A DNA stretch of 64,000 nucleotides from Antilocapra americana. Lineage: Eukaryota > Chordata > Mammalia > Artiodactyla > Antilocapridae. A program made the position numbers and the translations under genes. Each line of letters opens with the position of its first letter. Within the stretch, counting starts at the first letter, position 1. The notes under the pieces are model-generated. The model ran no database searches and was not told the DNA's origin. It was given only the letters and a program-made list of their open reading frames with translations. Below are positions 26,201-35,559 of the stretch, piece after piece. The stretch spans positions 7,756,336 through 7,820,335 of the forward strand of contig ML662465.1 in NCBI GenBank assembly GCA_007570785.1, in the 5' to 3' direction.

Positions 26201-29200
26201 AACTCCAGTATTCTTGGGCTTTCCTGATGGCTCATCTGGTAAAGAATATGCCTGCAATGTGGGAGACCTGGGTTTGATCCCTGGGTTGGTAAGATCCCCT
26301 GGAGAAGGGAATGGCTACCCACTCCAGTATTCTGTCCTGGAGAATTCCATGGATAGTCCATGGAATCACAAAGAATCAGATCTTTACAGGAGAGGCCATT
26401 ATCTGGCTTCTACTCTGACTTCGTATTTTCTTTTCTAGCCACCCCAAACTGCTTGCATTCCTTTCTTTGCACATTTTGGGATTCTTTTTTTTTTGCCTCC
26501 ATACTTTTGTTCATATAATTCTTCTTCCTGGAACACTGTTTTAAGCCCCTTATGATCAGAATCCAGGGTCTTGAGCTGAAGGGAAGGGTCCTTTTTATTA
26601 GGACAGGAAAAGAGAAATATCAGTAAGGCCCATAATTTTAACTGTTTCCGCATTTTAGTATAATATTCTGGAAAATGTTCATGAATATCTATCCATGGGA
26701 GGCAGAAGTAGAGTGAGAAACCTTAAAGTGAACTCCCAGGAGATTGACTCTAACCAAGTGAAACAGGCCTTATTATGGCTGTGTGTGGTTTTCTGGGAGA
26801 ACGGCCAGTTGTTAGCAATTTATGGCTCTCTTTCCCCTAGCTTTTAGAGAAACAATCCATGGCAGTTGTCAAGTTATGACACTCCAAAGTTGTTGGTTTG
26901 AAGTGAGGATTCCCTTTACCTTGAAAAATACTCTCCAAATGTATAAATTTCAATTTGAAATTCATGTGAGTTCAAAGTTCTCTGTCTCCTGTGGATTTTG
27001 TGACACTTTAAAGGTTTTCTGGGGACTCAAGAGAATGTTGCAGAGTTGTTTAGGACAAGAGTCTTGAAAGTGGGGGAACTTGCTGCCCAGGAGTCTATGC
27101 AAGATGATAGGGATGAGAATAAAATAGAATTTCAAATTATATGTATTTTGGAATCCATTCTTTAAAATAATTATTTTTGATATTTGTGTGGTACATGAAA
27201 GTACATATATATAATTTATAAATAAATAAATACATATGTGTTAGGGGAGTGTGTTAAAAATACTTTATGGAGGAATATGAGCATTAAATTGAATAACAAT
27301 ATCTTAGGGAACTACTACACTTGTAAATGGCTTTATTAACTTGAGACTAATAATAATTATAATTACTATAAATCTTACAGAGTGATTACTCTGTGCCAAG
27401 CATTATGCTAAAAACTTCACATGCCTCATCACATTTGATTTTTCTACAACTCAGTGGGGTAGATACTATCCTATCATTATTTTATGGATAAGATACAGAG
27501 TTTTAGAGACGTTACTTGACCTATCCAGAGTTACTCAGTTTATGAAAGACACAAACAGCATTCTCTGGCATAGCTGTGGGAAAACATTTTGGGTTTGACC
27601 AACAGGGTTTTAGTTTTGATTACTAGTAAAATTTTATTCCAGCAATGAAAACTACTTTTATTCAACAGAATTTACATGTCTTCTTTTTAGAAGCTTCTCA
27701 AAGTATTTTTTAAAAAACATAAGCTACTTAACAGCTCTTTGAAGGGTAATACATTTAATAAACATTTTACTCTCTTTTTTACAGTTTAGGAAGCACTTTC
27801 TTGTTTATTAGCTGTTTTTTATCCTCAAAACAACACTTGAGACATGTGCATCCCCATTCTACATATAAGGGAAACTGAGGTTAAGCGTGCTGTTTTGTTC
27901 AGTCCTCAGTAAGCATTTCTTAGGGCCCAGCTAAATGGTGGGAACTAGAAACAGAGTGATCGGTCAAATAGACCAATAGTGCCTTTGCCTTCCCGGAGCT
28001 TACTGTTTAGAACAGGATGGAATTTTTTTTCTCTGAAGACCTAGATAATAAATATCTTAGGCTTTGGGGGTCATAGAGTCTCTGCTGTAGCTATCCAACT
28101 CTGCTCTTATACGATGAGAGCCATTCTAGACAATATGTACACAAATGGGAGTGGTCATGTTCCAGTACAGCTTTACAAAAGTGAGTGCCTTGCCAGAATT
28201 GGGTCCTCATTTGTCAACTGCAGAGGCAAAAAACAGACAGTCAATACAGGGACAAGTGAGTGGATATGATATTTGGATAGTGAGGAGTACTTGGCTTGGA
28301 ACTCTACTCTAGACATGGTGGACAGAGACAGTCTCACTGAGGATAAACCATTTGAGTTGAAATTTGACAGGAAGTCATCAACTGTGAAAAGGACCGAGGA
28401 AGAACATTCCAGATAGGAAAAAAACAGCAAGTGCAAAGGCCCTGAGGTGGGCCACATCTAAGGGGGAAAAAATGGTGGCCAGAGTGAAGGCGGTGAGAGT
28501 TGTGGAGACATATTCCAGGACTTAGGCAAGTGCTAAGTCAGGTAGGACGCTCCTCTCAGGCCCTGGTAGAAAGGAGGGAAATGGAAACGGCGCCACCTCC
28601 ATTTCTCTGTCCTTAAAAAGTATTTATTAGGTGATTCTTCCCTGAGAAGGAGCCTGGAGCAACCCACAGTATGCAAGAGTTCTTGAAGGCTAGGAGACTC
28701 TGAGATGTAATTGTGACTGGTGTTATTGCTGGCGTTGCAAGTGATGTGGGGGAAAATACTCACCGAAATAACTCTGGGAAGCTGAGCCACCCGTTCTGGC
28801 TGTGTGGAGACACCAGGAGTTTGGTCTTCAAGTCTGGACACTCTGACACAATGGATTCCAGTGCTGGGATCACCTCCTCACTGGTCACAATGCACTTGGC
28901 CTTAGATGCTCGCAGCCGATAAAGGATATCTTTTGCTGTCAGCTGGGTTGTTCCTGGCATGAACACAAGCCCTGGGAAAGAGACAGGGCTCTGAATAGAC
29001 TGTGGACTGTGGAAACTTGGGCTTTGTGCCTGTGTGGCAAGTAGCTGCAAAGTCTAACCTTCAGCTACGCTTGTCTTGGTCTCCAGGGACATCCCACAGG
29101 ACCCTGATCTCTGAGAGATCCTTAGAGCACTGGCTTCAGAGTCCAACAGTCCCTGGGTCTAATTCCATCCTTGCAACGTACTTGCTTTGTGGTCTTGAAC

Positions 29201-32200
29201 TTATTCCTTCATCTATGTCTTTCTTTCCTTTGTAAAATGGGAAAACCAATAGTAAGTCTGGCATACAGTAAGCATTATGCTGTTGTTGCTTAGTTGCTAA
29301 GACATGTCTGACTCTTTTGCCACCCCAGGTGGCAGGCTACAGGACTGTAGCCTGCCAGGCTCCTCTGTCCGCAGGATTTCCCAGGTAAGAATACTGGAGT
29401 GGATTGCTATTTCCTTCTCCAGGAGATCTTCCAAACCCAGGAATGAAATCCCCATCTCCTGCGTTGGCAGATGATTCTTTACCATGAGCCATCATAATGG
29501 TGAGCTATTATTATGTACCATTTTTATGGAATATTTGAGTCATTGTTACATAACACTTAAACAGTACTTTACATTTTACAGCACTTTACAGGTTTACATT
29601 TTCATGAACGTCAACTTATCCAATCATCTGAACCTATGGTTTCCAAATTGAGTTTGGCAAGATAATCCACTAGGAATAAGAGAAGAAATTAGAATTAAAA
29701 AATTTATTGGAGACATGAAACTCTGTTTATGACTTTATATAATTTTTGTATATATTTTATAATATATATACTGGATTAGCAAAGTAGAACAATTTAAATA
29801 ACTATATCCAGATGGGAATATATGTATCCCAAGAATTTTTATCGATAGATTGCATAGCCAAAAAAGCTTGAAGACCGCTGTTCTAAGCAACCATGTAAAT
29901 CAATGTAGTTGTTGCCATTTGATGGAATATGAGCCAAGCAAGTGGCAGAGTCAGCCCTCAAACCTGAGTTTTCTCAGTGGTCTGTCATCATTGACATATG
30001 CCTACATTACTGTGGCAATGCTTAATTTATTCCACTTCTTCACATCATTCTAAACACTGGCCTGTGATGGGCCTGATTTTAAATTACTAGTTCCTTATGA
30101 GAAAAACATATATGAGAGAATTAGATGAAAAACAGAGGGAAAGTGGTTTGCACTTTCTAAAGCAGATCAATGGCGAGAAAGCTGAATGTATGTAAAGCAT
30201 TACAAAGAGCCATTACCATTTATTGAGTATGTAATATATGCTTGGTATCTCACTTAAAATTAATCCCAGCATACAGATAACAACTAGCCCAAGGGCTGTA
30301 AAGTAAGTGGCAGAACCAAGATTCAAAGATACACTTTCCAGACTCCCAAGACTTGTGTCATATACCAGACTCCTTATTTCTAGATGAGTTCCCTGAAGTA
30401 GGCTAAATAGGAAGATGTGGAGTTGAATTCCTAGGAAGGAAACTTTAATTGCTGAGTATGTTTTAAAAGCTCTTACATGTCATACCCTCTTGAGAAGATG
30501 GATAAATATTTGATGTGATAAGGAAGTTAAACAAGAAAATATCTCATCATTCACTCAAAATAAAAATATAAGATTATTTTGCAAACCACTTGTTCTTAGT
30601 GGCTCAGAAATTATTAGTACTTTTGGTGGATTTGTGATGTGGATGTATTCAATGGATAGCTTGGGGGTCGGGAGTAAGTTCTCTTCTAGTGGATTTTAAG
30701 ATTTTTATGCTTTACAGCAAAAGCAAAGTATTTAGCTATGTGGTGCATAGTACTAGGATCTCACTGTTTACTGAGTAAATTTAATTATTCTAAACTTGCA
30801 AACATAATCCTCAGGTGCTTGTTTAACATTTAATTAATTGTACGTTTTTGACCATTCTGCTTGTGGGTTTGTTTCTAATCTCAGCATTTCACAAATGGCA
30901 TACATTATGTTAAGTAATATTAGTATATTTTTATGACAAAACCTTGAATCTCTTTCCAACCCACAACTGGTTTCACATTTGCAAATTTCTTTTTATAGTG
31001 AATGTAAAAAGAATTTTATATATTGCTATTTTTATGTAATATTGGTAATGAGAGCGTTTTTCAACTCCATTATGAAATCCTTATAATTTTTCTTTTAATG
31101 ACATTCCAGCAAATTGAGGCATCATAATTTCAATTAGCAATTACCACACCTCCACTAAGCTTTATTCTCAGCTAGTTTTTAACTTATTTAATAGTTCTTA
31201 TATAGTTGTTTCCATTTTTTCCTATTATTAATATTGCAACAAACATTTTCGTGTTCTGTATAGTAGTATATCCTTTGGTATTCTTGTTTATTTTTGATTG
31301 ACTTATAAACATTTATGTTGTGTATGCAAACTTTTTCAGTAAAAGGCGATATAGTAAACATTTTAGGCTTTGTGAGTCATACCATCTCTGTTTCAATTAG
31401 CAATTCTATTGTTGTGCAAAAAAGAGCTATAGGCAATATGTAAATGAGTGAGCATGGCTGTATTCCATTAAAACTTTAAAGCTTTATTTACAAAAATAAA
31501 TGTCCAACTCATAGGCTGTTGTTTCTACTGAACTCTGTCCTAGAAAGGAAAAGAGTTCTGTAGAAATTTTCCTGGGGTATATTATAAATTACTACTGTGG
31601 GAGAAAATGTGTCATTTAGTACATTAATTTTCTGGAAAGAGGCAAAAGTTTTCCAGCTGGAATCTACAACCTTAGTCTTAAAAGTCATTTTGTTATAAAG
31701 TCCTTTTTTCTTCCTTTTGTACTTCTATGCCAGGGAGAATCCAAATATATTCAGAGAAATAAGTTCTGGAGCATCTGGATGAACACATCATAACCAGCAC
31801 TGCAAAGAGGTATTGGTACCCACATTTGCTTTTATAGAGTTTTGTGTTTAAGTCTCAATTGCATAGCTTCCTAGCTGTGTGACTCTGGGCAAACTTAACC
31901 TTTCTGAACATCAGTTTCCTTTCTTGCAAAATGGGCATCAATAATACTTATCTCTTGAGGTAGTGTTTTATTATTGCATCTTGATTGCTTCTAATTTCAA
32001 CCCAATTTTTCTGTTCTTTGTAAGCATAACTTCAGTCAGGACTAACAATTCAGAAAAACCTCTGCTTTCACTCTTTTTCTGTTTCTGCATGATTTAGAAA
32101 TGTTAAATGTTGGCACTGACCTGTTCTCATACAAGCCACGTTTATGAGCCACCACTCTGGGATTCGGGGAAGAATCACGGCCACTCGGTCTCCTCTCTCT

Positions 32201-34438
32201 AAACCACAGGGCTTGGTGAGCACATTGGCAGCCTTTCGGGACAAGGAGCCCAGTTCTCCAAAGCTCCATTTCACCTCATCCCCTTTGCCATTCACCCACC
32301 ACAGGGCTGGATTCGCTGGTCTCTCTCCTGTCTAGGTATGCACAGGCACACGGAAAGAGGGCAGAAGGCTGGAATGAGTGGTCGTCAGATAGATGGGACA
32401 TCCTCAGTATCTTTCCCTTAGCACATGCTGGTGAAGCCCAATAACAGCACCCAGTGTGTCTGTGGGGGAGCCACCGTTCTCTCAAATACCGCCTTGTTGA
32501 GATAACCCATCAGGGTGCCTGTCCTTCCCTGATCAGTGTGTGGGCCTGTGACCCAAGTTGGGCCAATCACACCTTCTGTCCCTGATTTAGAGTTTTCTGA
32601 GAACAAAAAGATAGAAGATGGTTGGAGCAAAATCTGTCTGTTGGTGCTTGGTGCTTGTGCATCTGTCTTGCTTCCTGTCCTTGTGAAAACTCCAGCTTCT
32701 AACCCAATTTTGTGCGCTCTCCCACATCCCTTTGATAAATTTCTTTCTTGTTTAAGTTAGATTCTCTTCCAGCCAAAAGCTGAAATGAATGGACTAAGAC
32801 TGATTAGGAACTTATAATTTTTTTACCCAAAAGGCCAAGCCGTGGCTTTCATAGGTAACCGAGAACAAGATAGAGGGCCTCTGTGGAAGGAGCTTGATTG
32901 CCTCTGGAGCACATTTCTTATACGAGATTCTAGAAGTCTGTACTGTAAAATCTCTTTGCTTTATGTATTACTTGGGGGAAATAGTACTCCCCTTTCCTTC
33001 CTCTATCTGGAATGCTTCCTTTACATTCCCTAGTTGGAAAATACTTCGAAGCCCAGTTCTCATTTCACTTCTTTGATTAAGTCTTTCTTTGACCCCACTT
33101 CTGCTCCTCTCTGACTTCTCTGTGTTCCTGCAGCTTTGTATGTACATTCCCGTTTATTCCATTAAACTTTGTGATATCATAGATGCATCCCTCTCCAATG
33201 GATTAAAGCTCTGTAAGATCAGGAGCTGGTTCATTTACCTTTGAACTGGTGAATCTGGATAAGTAGCTTAACTTCTGTGAGGTTAAGTTCCTTATCTGCA
33301 GCCCCCTTATCTGCAGGGTAGTGATGGGGATTTGATGAAATAATATAGATCAGTATTTCTCAATCGTTAGTTATTTGAGTATCACTATTTTGCCAGATCT
33401 GTCTACACTTGTGCTATTGTTCTTTGTATTCTTCTTTACACTGCTGACTCATTTTTACTTGTATACTTTACTTAAGAAGGAAAATATGTTTAATTATTAA
33501 TACCACCATAATGGGAAAATCAGTACAACATTACTAAAAAATAAACATATATACTGAAAACAAAATATGTCCCTAAATTTTACCTAGAGATTTTCATCTT
33601 CTACCTGTGCTCTCTGTTCAAAAGTGAGTGTATCAAATATAAGAGAACTGCTAAAGACAATAGATTCTGTCCATTCTATTTACTAGGGAGAATTAATTCC
33701 ACATATTCAGTACCTTGTACATCTAGTATATATTCTGAAGCACGGGCCCTTGAAGTGCACTTTGGTAGGCATTGGTAAGTGTTCAGCTTAGTGCCTGGCT
33801 GGGGGTGGGGGGTCAGTATGCAGGGACCCTGACCTGGGGATACGCTAAACGCTTCATAAAACTTACCGCTTTTTCCTTCTCAACCTCTGCTTCTGCACCA
33901 ATGACTATGTATAAAACCAAAGCTCAAATTACTGTTTTTTGTGACCAACCCAAACAGAAGAATTGGAGAACAAAGAGCTGCTATGTGTGACTTGGGGGAA
34001 ATGAGGGGAAAGAGGCATAATTCTTTGAGTAACCATGATGAAGGGGGCTGAGGATAAAGACAGCCATACGTAGTTGAGGTGCAAAGTCCTTCCCTAGAGA
34101 GAGAGAAGGGCAATTGGAAAACAAAAGAAACGAAGGGGTATGAAAGAATGGAATTAAAAATGGCCACAGAACAAGGAAATGGAAGGCTGAGAGATAGGTC
34201 GACACCCAGCATTTAAAGGAAGCCCATCGTCTTATACCTTCTCTTTTTGGGACCACTGGTCCAGCACGTCCCCAGCAAAGTTAAAGTTCTTTGGCAATGA
34301 TCTCTCACAGCGATTTATGGCTTCAAAGTCGGCAAGAGTCAGAGGCGCCCCCAGCTGGTGACTTTTGTGAAAGCGCTGGCCAGATGGCTTTGTGAGCCAG
34401 ATGAATCTGAAGGTCTGGTAGCGGAGAAACATCTTCAT
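11289..34438 (-). CDS. ACSM4: Acyl-CoA synthetase medium-chain family member 4, mitochondrial
   Basis: Thirteen coding exons, in transcript order: 34438-34238, 32331-32121, 28971-28764, 22823-22680, 21953-21797, 19584-19505, 17375-17252, 16631-16551, 16413-16312, 15839-15712, 15618-15519, 12653-12534, 11375-11289. They total 1,743 nt and encode 580 aa, the usual ACSM4 length, with every phase joining and no stop. The enzyme belongs to the ANL adenylate-forming superfamily: fatty acid + ATP + CoA gives acyl-CoA + AMP + PPi. The N-terminus ([18 protein letters not shown]) is basic and aromatic, as in a mitochondrial presequence. Motifs: P-loop TSGTTGSPK (229-237), YGQTE (370-374), TGDRG (453-457), hinge region around FVGRADD (467-473), and C-terminal TGK with catalytic Lys566. 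The N-terminal sequence and the [12 protein letters not shown] block separate it from ACSM1, 2, 3 and 5. The intron between the last two exons starts with GC. Rodent ACSM4 is described as olfactory-enriched; expression here is unknown. Confidence 0.95.
11376..12531 (-). other. ACSM4: ACSM4 intron between last two coding exons
   Basis: AT-rich unique intron sequence with a GC donor. No recognisable transposon. Confidence 0.6.
12532..12533 (-). other. ACSM4: Non-canonical GC splice donor in ACSM4
   Basis: The exon ending at 12534 is followed on the minus strand by AAG|GCAAGT, the strict consensus of GC-AG introns. The next exon starts at 11375 after an AG, and the protein frame (KYPRK then VEFV) continues exactly. 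No GT donor nearby would keep the frame. Confidence 0.85.
13541..13737 (+). repeat. Bov-tA SINE, 5' half of a SINE-BovB fusion
   Basis: Full tRNA-like head (cttccccggtggctcagatg) and BovB-derived body, ending near 'gagtcagccacaactgagct'. It joins the following BovB fragment without any spacer. The 10-base direct repeat aactaaggct at 13531-13540 and 14758-14767 encloses both elements together. It sits in the ACSM4 intron between exons 12653 and 15519. Confidence 0.9.
13738..14757 (+). mobile_element. BovB LINE 3' fragment (fused to the preceding SINE)
   Basis: About 1 kb of the 3' part of BovB, an RTE-clade LINE. It covers the reverse transcriptase region (a decayed 'atatgcagatgatactattc', the YADD site) through to the normal 3' end (agtcagacacaactgagtga). 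Several frameshifts and stops; no coding capacity. It shares one target-site duplication with the SINE at 13541. Confidence 0.93.
14768..15518. other. ACSM4 intronic sequence with a poly(T) tract
   Basis: Mostly unique AT-rich intron. A poly(T) run at about 15269-15282 is followed by sequence resembling the 3' end of an old minus-strand retroelement (about 15269-15350), family not identified. Confidence 0.4.
16125..16270 (+). repeat. MIR-like remnant
   Basis: The phrases 'attttacagctgatgaaata' and then 'tttgtccaaagttacatagc' follow the MIR consensus order. Very diverged. Confidence 0.5.
16780..16935 (+). repeat. MER20-like hAT DNA transposon remnant
   Basis: Begins with 'gtagttctcaaacttgagtg' and ends with the near-complementary 'gaggaccacactttgaaaat', the terminal-inverted-repeat look of non-autonomous hAT-Charlie elements. 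A 'ggggccccatcccacc' type core lies between them. Confidence 0.6.
17490..17610 (+). repeat. L2 3'-end remnant
   Basis: The order 'tatttgttgagcaactactc', 'gccagacattgttctaggca', 'gtggagtttacattttagca' matches the conserved L2 3' end. Confidence 0.55.
17640..17830 (+). repeat. MIR remnant
   Basis: 'ttacagatgaagacattgag' followed by 'gaacttgcccaagccctccc' is the MIR core and tail order. Diverged. Confidence 0.55.
18306..18690 (-). pseudogene. Possible retrocopy of an unidentified mRNA 3' end
   Basis: Read on minus, about 370 bases end in an ATTAAA signal, then some 17 bases, then a poly(A) run (plus-strand T run 18308-18324). This is the mark of a reverse-transcribed polyadenylated RNA. No SINE or LINE family was recognised in the body. 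An 8-base match (ttttattg) at 18288-18295 and 18698-18705 may be a target-site duplication, but it is short and low complexity. Parent gene unknown; it lies in an ACSM4 intron. Confidence 0.4.
19189..19420 (+). repeat. MER5A hAT-Charlie DNA transposon remnant
   Basis: Begins 'cagtgattcttaaactgggg', contains 'aatgtctggagacatttttg' and 'gtaggtagaggccaggtaga', and ends with 'caaaatgccagtatcggtga'. These are the landmarks of MER5A in order. Confidence 0.85.
19689..20667 (+). mobile_element. BovB 3' fragment with internal tandem duplication
   Basis: BovB from the YADD-site region (decayed) to the 3' end, 105 bases from the ACSM4 exon at 19505-19584 and on the opposite strand to the gene. A 205-base block is present twice in a row (19922-20126 and 20127-20331). 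After the second copy, about 11 bases of the usual BovB sequence are missing before 'actcttgagagtcccttgga'. Confidence 0.92.
20668..20995. repeat. AT-rich low-complexity tract
   Basis: Over 300 bases of almost pure A/T with many TATTAATATA and AATATTT phrases, directly after a BovB 3' end. Looks like an expanded, degraded microsatellite-type tail or an AT island. Confidence 0.7.
20996..21796. other. ACSM4 intron, nothing recognised
   Basis: Mixed-composition unique sequence with no transposon family or exon recognised. Confidence 0.4.
22200..22470 (+). repeat. L2 remnant
   Basis: 'gacattgttctatagcatag', 'agatttctgcccttgtttta' and 'gtgataaatgctatgaggaa' occur in the order seen in L2 3' sequence. 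Old and diverged. Confidence 0.5.
22970..23083 (-). repeat. CHR-type tRNA-derived SINE
   Basis: Plus strand shows 'gcatggcttgtgggatcttg', 'attgaacctgtgccct' and 'cttaaccacttaaccactag', the reverse complement of the artiodactyl tRNA-derived SINE head. Confidence 0.7.
23084..23376 (-). mobile_element. BovB 3'-end fragment
   Basis: Minus-strand copy of the last 290 bases of BovB. On plus it begins 'agttcagtcgctaggttgtg' and includes 'catctcatcctctgttgtcc'. The minus strand still reads as a piece of the ORF2 C-terminus ([14 protein letters not shown]). Confidence 0.93.
23790..24215 (+). repeat. MaLR/MLT1-like LTR remnant
   Basis: Ends with 'gtgatataataaactcgtat', 'tgcttaagccatgcttactt' and 'gagcattttaactgatagta', a polyadenylation signal and tail as in mammalian MaLR LTRs. 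Diverged; the subfamily cannot be called by eye. Confidence 0.5.
24216..24690 (+). repeat. MLT1-like MaLR LTR
   Basis: 'ctgggctggttttaagattc', 'ttgaccaacagaacatgaca', then 'gagcaaataaagtgattgtt' and a 'gatacccaatagaacacc' end follow the MLT1 LTR order, including its AATAAA. Confidence 0.6.
24691..25351. other. ACSM4 intron, nothing recognised
   Basis: AT-rich unique sequence with an A/C-rich patch near 25035-25065. Confidence 0.4.
25352..25585 (+). repeat. Bov-tA type SINE with a small internal duplication
   Basis: tRNA-like head degraded (atctgtggctcagacagtga), body typical (ccactccagtattcttgcct), end 'gtcagacatgactgagtgac'. Around 25402-25443 the phrase 'ggttcggtccctgggttt' is partly repeated, a short local duplication. 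Confidence 0.9.
25918..26045 (-). repeat. Bov-A/Bov-tA SINE, partial
   Basis: Reverse complement of the BovB-derived SINE body: 'agttgctcagttgtgtccaa', 'tgaccccatggaccacagcc', 'aagaatactggagtgggttg'. The tRNA head is missing. Confidence 0.88.
26098..26386 (+). repeat. Dimeric Bov-A2/Bov-tA SINE
   Basis: Two heads in tandem: the first (gggcttccctggtagttcag) runs to 'ccaactccagtattcttggg', and the second starts at 26217 (ggctttcctgatggctcatc) and continues to 'catggaatcacaaagaatca'. Matches the dimer design of ruminant Bov-A2. Confidence 0.88.
26561..27379. other. ACSM4 intron, nothing recognised
   Basis: Unique sequence. A 34-residue-scale open frame pattern gives no family signature. Confidence 0.35.
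27380..27560 (+). repeat. MIR remnant
   Basis: 'ctctgtgccaagcattatgc', 'tacaactcagtggggtagat' and 'atccagagttactcagttta' follow the MIR consensus order. Confidence 0.65.
27785..28010 (+). repeat. MIR and L2 remnants side by side
   Basis: 27785-27890 ends in 'agggaaactgaggttaagcg' (MIR-like). 27900-28010 contains 'gccttcccggagcttactgt' (L2-like 3' end). Both old. Confidence 0.5.
28029..28185 (+). repeat. Ancient interspersed repeat, copy 1 (family not named)
   Basis: 'taaatatcttaggctttggg', 'agtctctgctgtagctatcc', 'gacaatatgtacacaaatgg', 'tccagtacagctttac'. The same landmarks in the same order recur at 31333-31560, so this is a mammalian interspersed repeat. Confidence 0.6.
29283..29497 (-). 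repeat. Bov-tA SINE with an internal palindrome
   Basis: Reverse complement of Bov-tA: 'gttgctaagacatgtctgac', then 'aagaatactggagtggattg', ending in the head complement 'gattctttaccatgagccat'. Inside it, 29331-29356 is a perfect 12-base inverted repeat with a 2-base loop, not part of the normal element. Confidence 0.88.
30200..30360 (+). repeat. MIR remnant
   Basis: 'tttattgagtatgtaatata', 'cccaagggctgtaaagtaag', 'tggcagaaccaag' in MIR order. Confidence 0.55.
30361..31332. other. ACSM4 intron, nothing recognised
   Basis: AT-rich unique sequence, no family recognised. 31000-31300 resembles very old LINE sequence but too weakly to name. Confidence 0.35.
31333..31560 (+). repeat. Ancient interspersed repeat, copy 2 (family not named)
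   Basis: 'taaacattttaggctttgtg', 'gctataggcaatatgtaaat', 'gagcatggctgtattccatt', 'aaagctttatttacaaaaat'. Longer copy of the repeat at 28029-28185. Confidence 0.6.
31835..31970 (+). repeat. MIR remnant
   Basis: 'ttcctagctgtgtgactctg', 'ggcaaacttaacctttctga', 'catcagtttcctttcttgca' is the well-conserved MIR core. Confidence 0.75.
32440..32800 (+). repeat. Old LTR-like remnant (low certainty)
   Basis: 'gacccaagttgggccaatca' and a late 'tttgataaatttctttcttg', 'tttaagttagattctcttcc' resemble the end of an old mammalian LTR. No clear borders. Confidence 0.3.
32965..33240 (-). repeat. L2 LINE remnant
   Basis: Plus strand shows 'ctatctggaatgcttccttt', 'tttgattaagtctttctttg' and 'gctctgtaagatcaggagct', reverse complement of L2 in order. 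A MIR-like stretch follows to about 33345. Confidence 0.6.
33346..34237. other. ACSM4 first intron of the coding region, nothing recognised
   Basis: Unique sequence up to the donor of the first coding exon. Confidence 0.4.
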
Positions 34439-34486
34439 GGTTCCAAAGGGCTTACTTAGCTTGTATGGATGTGGAAATACTGCAGT
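34439..34486 (-). other. ACSM4: ACSM4 5' UTR part of first coding exon
   Basis: On the minus strand a good acceptor (tttccccacag, AG at 34488-34487) lies 48 bases before the ATG. The first coding exon therefore probably begins at 34486, and at least one untranslated exon lies further right. That exon and the promoter were not identified. Confidence 0.6.
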
Positions 34487-34639
34487 CTGTGGGGAAAGAT
34501 TGGTGAGGAGTGTTAGTCTCTTCCCATGCTCTGTGGTGAGATTGGAAAGTGGACCTGTAGCTGTGTACCCTTAGGAATTTGGAGAACACTGGAAAACACC
34601 CCATCCTTCTTTAGTGCTGAGGATTTAGCCCCTGATCAG

Positions 34640-34960
34640 CCCTCTACTACTAGACTCTTCCTCTTCATTCTGTTTGTGACCAAGTTAATCTTAAAAATAA
34701 CAGCCAACAACAACAGTCCAGAACTGCAGAGTTGTCAAGCTCCTATCTTCTGTTCCTACCTTCTTCCCAAACACATGATAGACAAACAGAATATTTGTTG
34801 CCTGGGTTGACATTCAAGACCGCCTTCTCTCTGCCTCATACTCTGTTCTAACTCTATCTGCTAAGTCCTCTCTCGAATTTCCTCTTCCAGTAAAGCAGCC
34901 CACTCACTTTTCATAAATGTCTGTTCCCACCACTTAGATTTGACCCGTCATTCCCCTAGT
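34640..34960 (-). repeat. L2-like remnant (weak)
   Basis: Pyrimidine-rich plus strand with 'tatctgctaagtcctctctc' type phrases resembling reverse-complement L2. Weak. Confidence 0.3.
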
Positions 34961-34999
34961 TTCTGGGCCACACTACCTGCCTTCATTATAGCTCTTTAG

Positions 35000-35195
35000 A
35001 AACCTTGGTTTAAGTACTGGATCAACCATTTTCTGGCTGTAGGGCTTTCGGAATATTATCTTTCTTACACCTCACTTTCCTCATGGTGAAATGGGGAAAA
35101 ATACAGCATCTCTGTCCTAGGGTTATGATGAGAATTTAATAAGATAATGTCTGTAAAATGCCCAGCCTGTAAAAAGTGTCTTCAAAGTGTTAACT
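35000..35195 (+). repeat. MIR remnant
   Basis: 'accattttctggctgtaggg', 'ctcactttcctcatggtgaa', 'cctagggttatgatgagaat', 'taaaatgcccagcctgtaaa': MIR core and tail in order. Confidence 0.75.
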
Positions 35196-35559
35196 AATGC
35201 TATTGTTAAGATCATTTTCATTAGCATAGTTCCATGAAACAGTCTTGTGATATGAATCAGGAAACTTGTGCTTTAATCTCAACTCTTTCAAAACTAGCTT
35301 TACGACGTTGGTAAAGTAATCTTCCCTTTCTGCACTGCCATCTATATTCTAACATTTTCTTTCCTAATTCTCTGATTTTCTTCCTTTGAATTTCCATAAC
35401 AAGCATCTATCTATTCATGCAACAGTTGTCTACCTTATGTCATTAACGTTTGTTTTCAACATATGTGCTTTGTCTCCTAACCTATCCTGATGATGTGAGT
35501 AGAGGCTATGCTTTGCACCCTTAGCACTTAACATGTCTCATACAGCTATCTTCAGCCAT

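Larger units (their letters stand above)
25600..26560 (-). repeat. L2 LINE remnant split by two SINE insertions
   Basis: Plus-strand phrases 'ccaaatccttctagttcttt', 'cttcattggcttcccctgtt' and (after the SINEs) 'cttcttcctggaacactgtt' are the reverse complement of L2 3' sequence in order. SINEs at 25918-26045 and 26098-26386 interrupt it. Confidence 0.65.
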
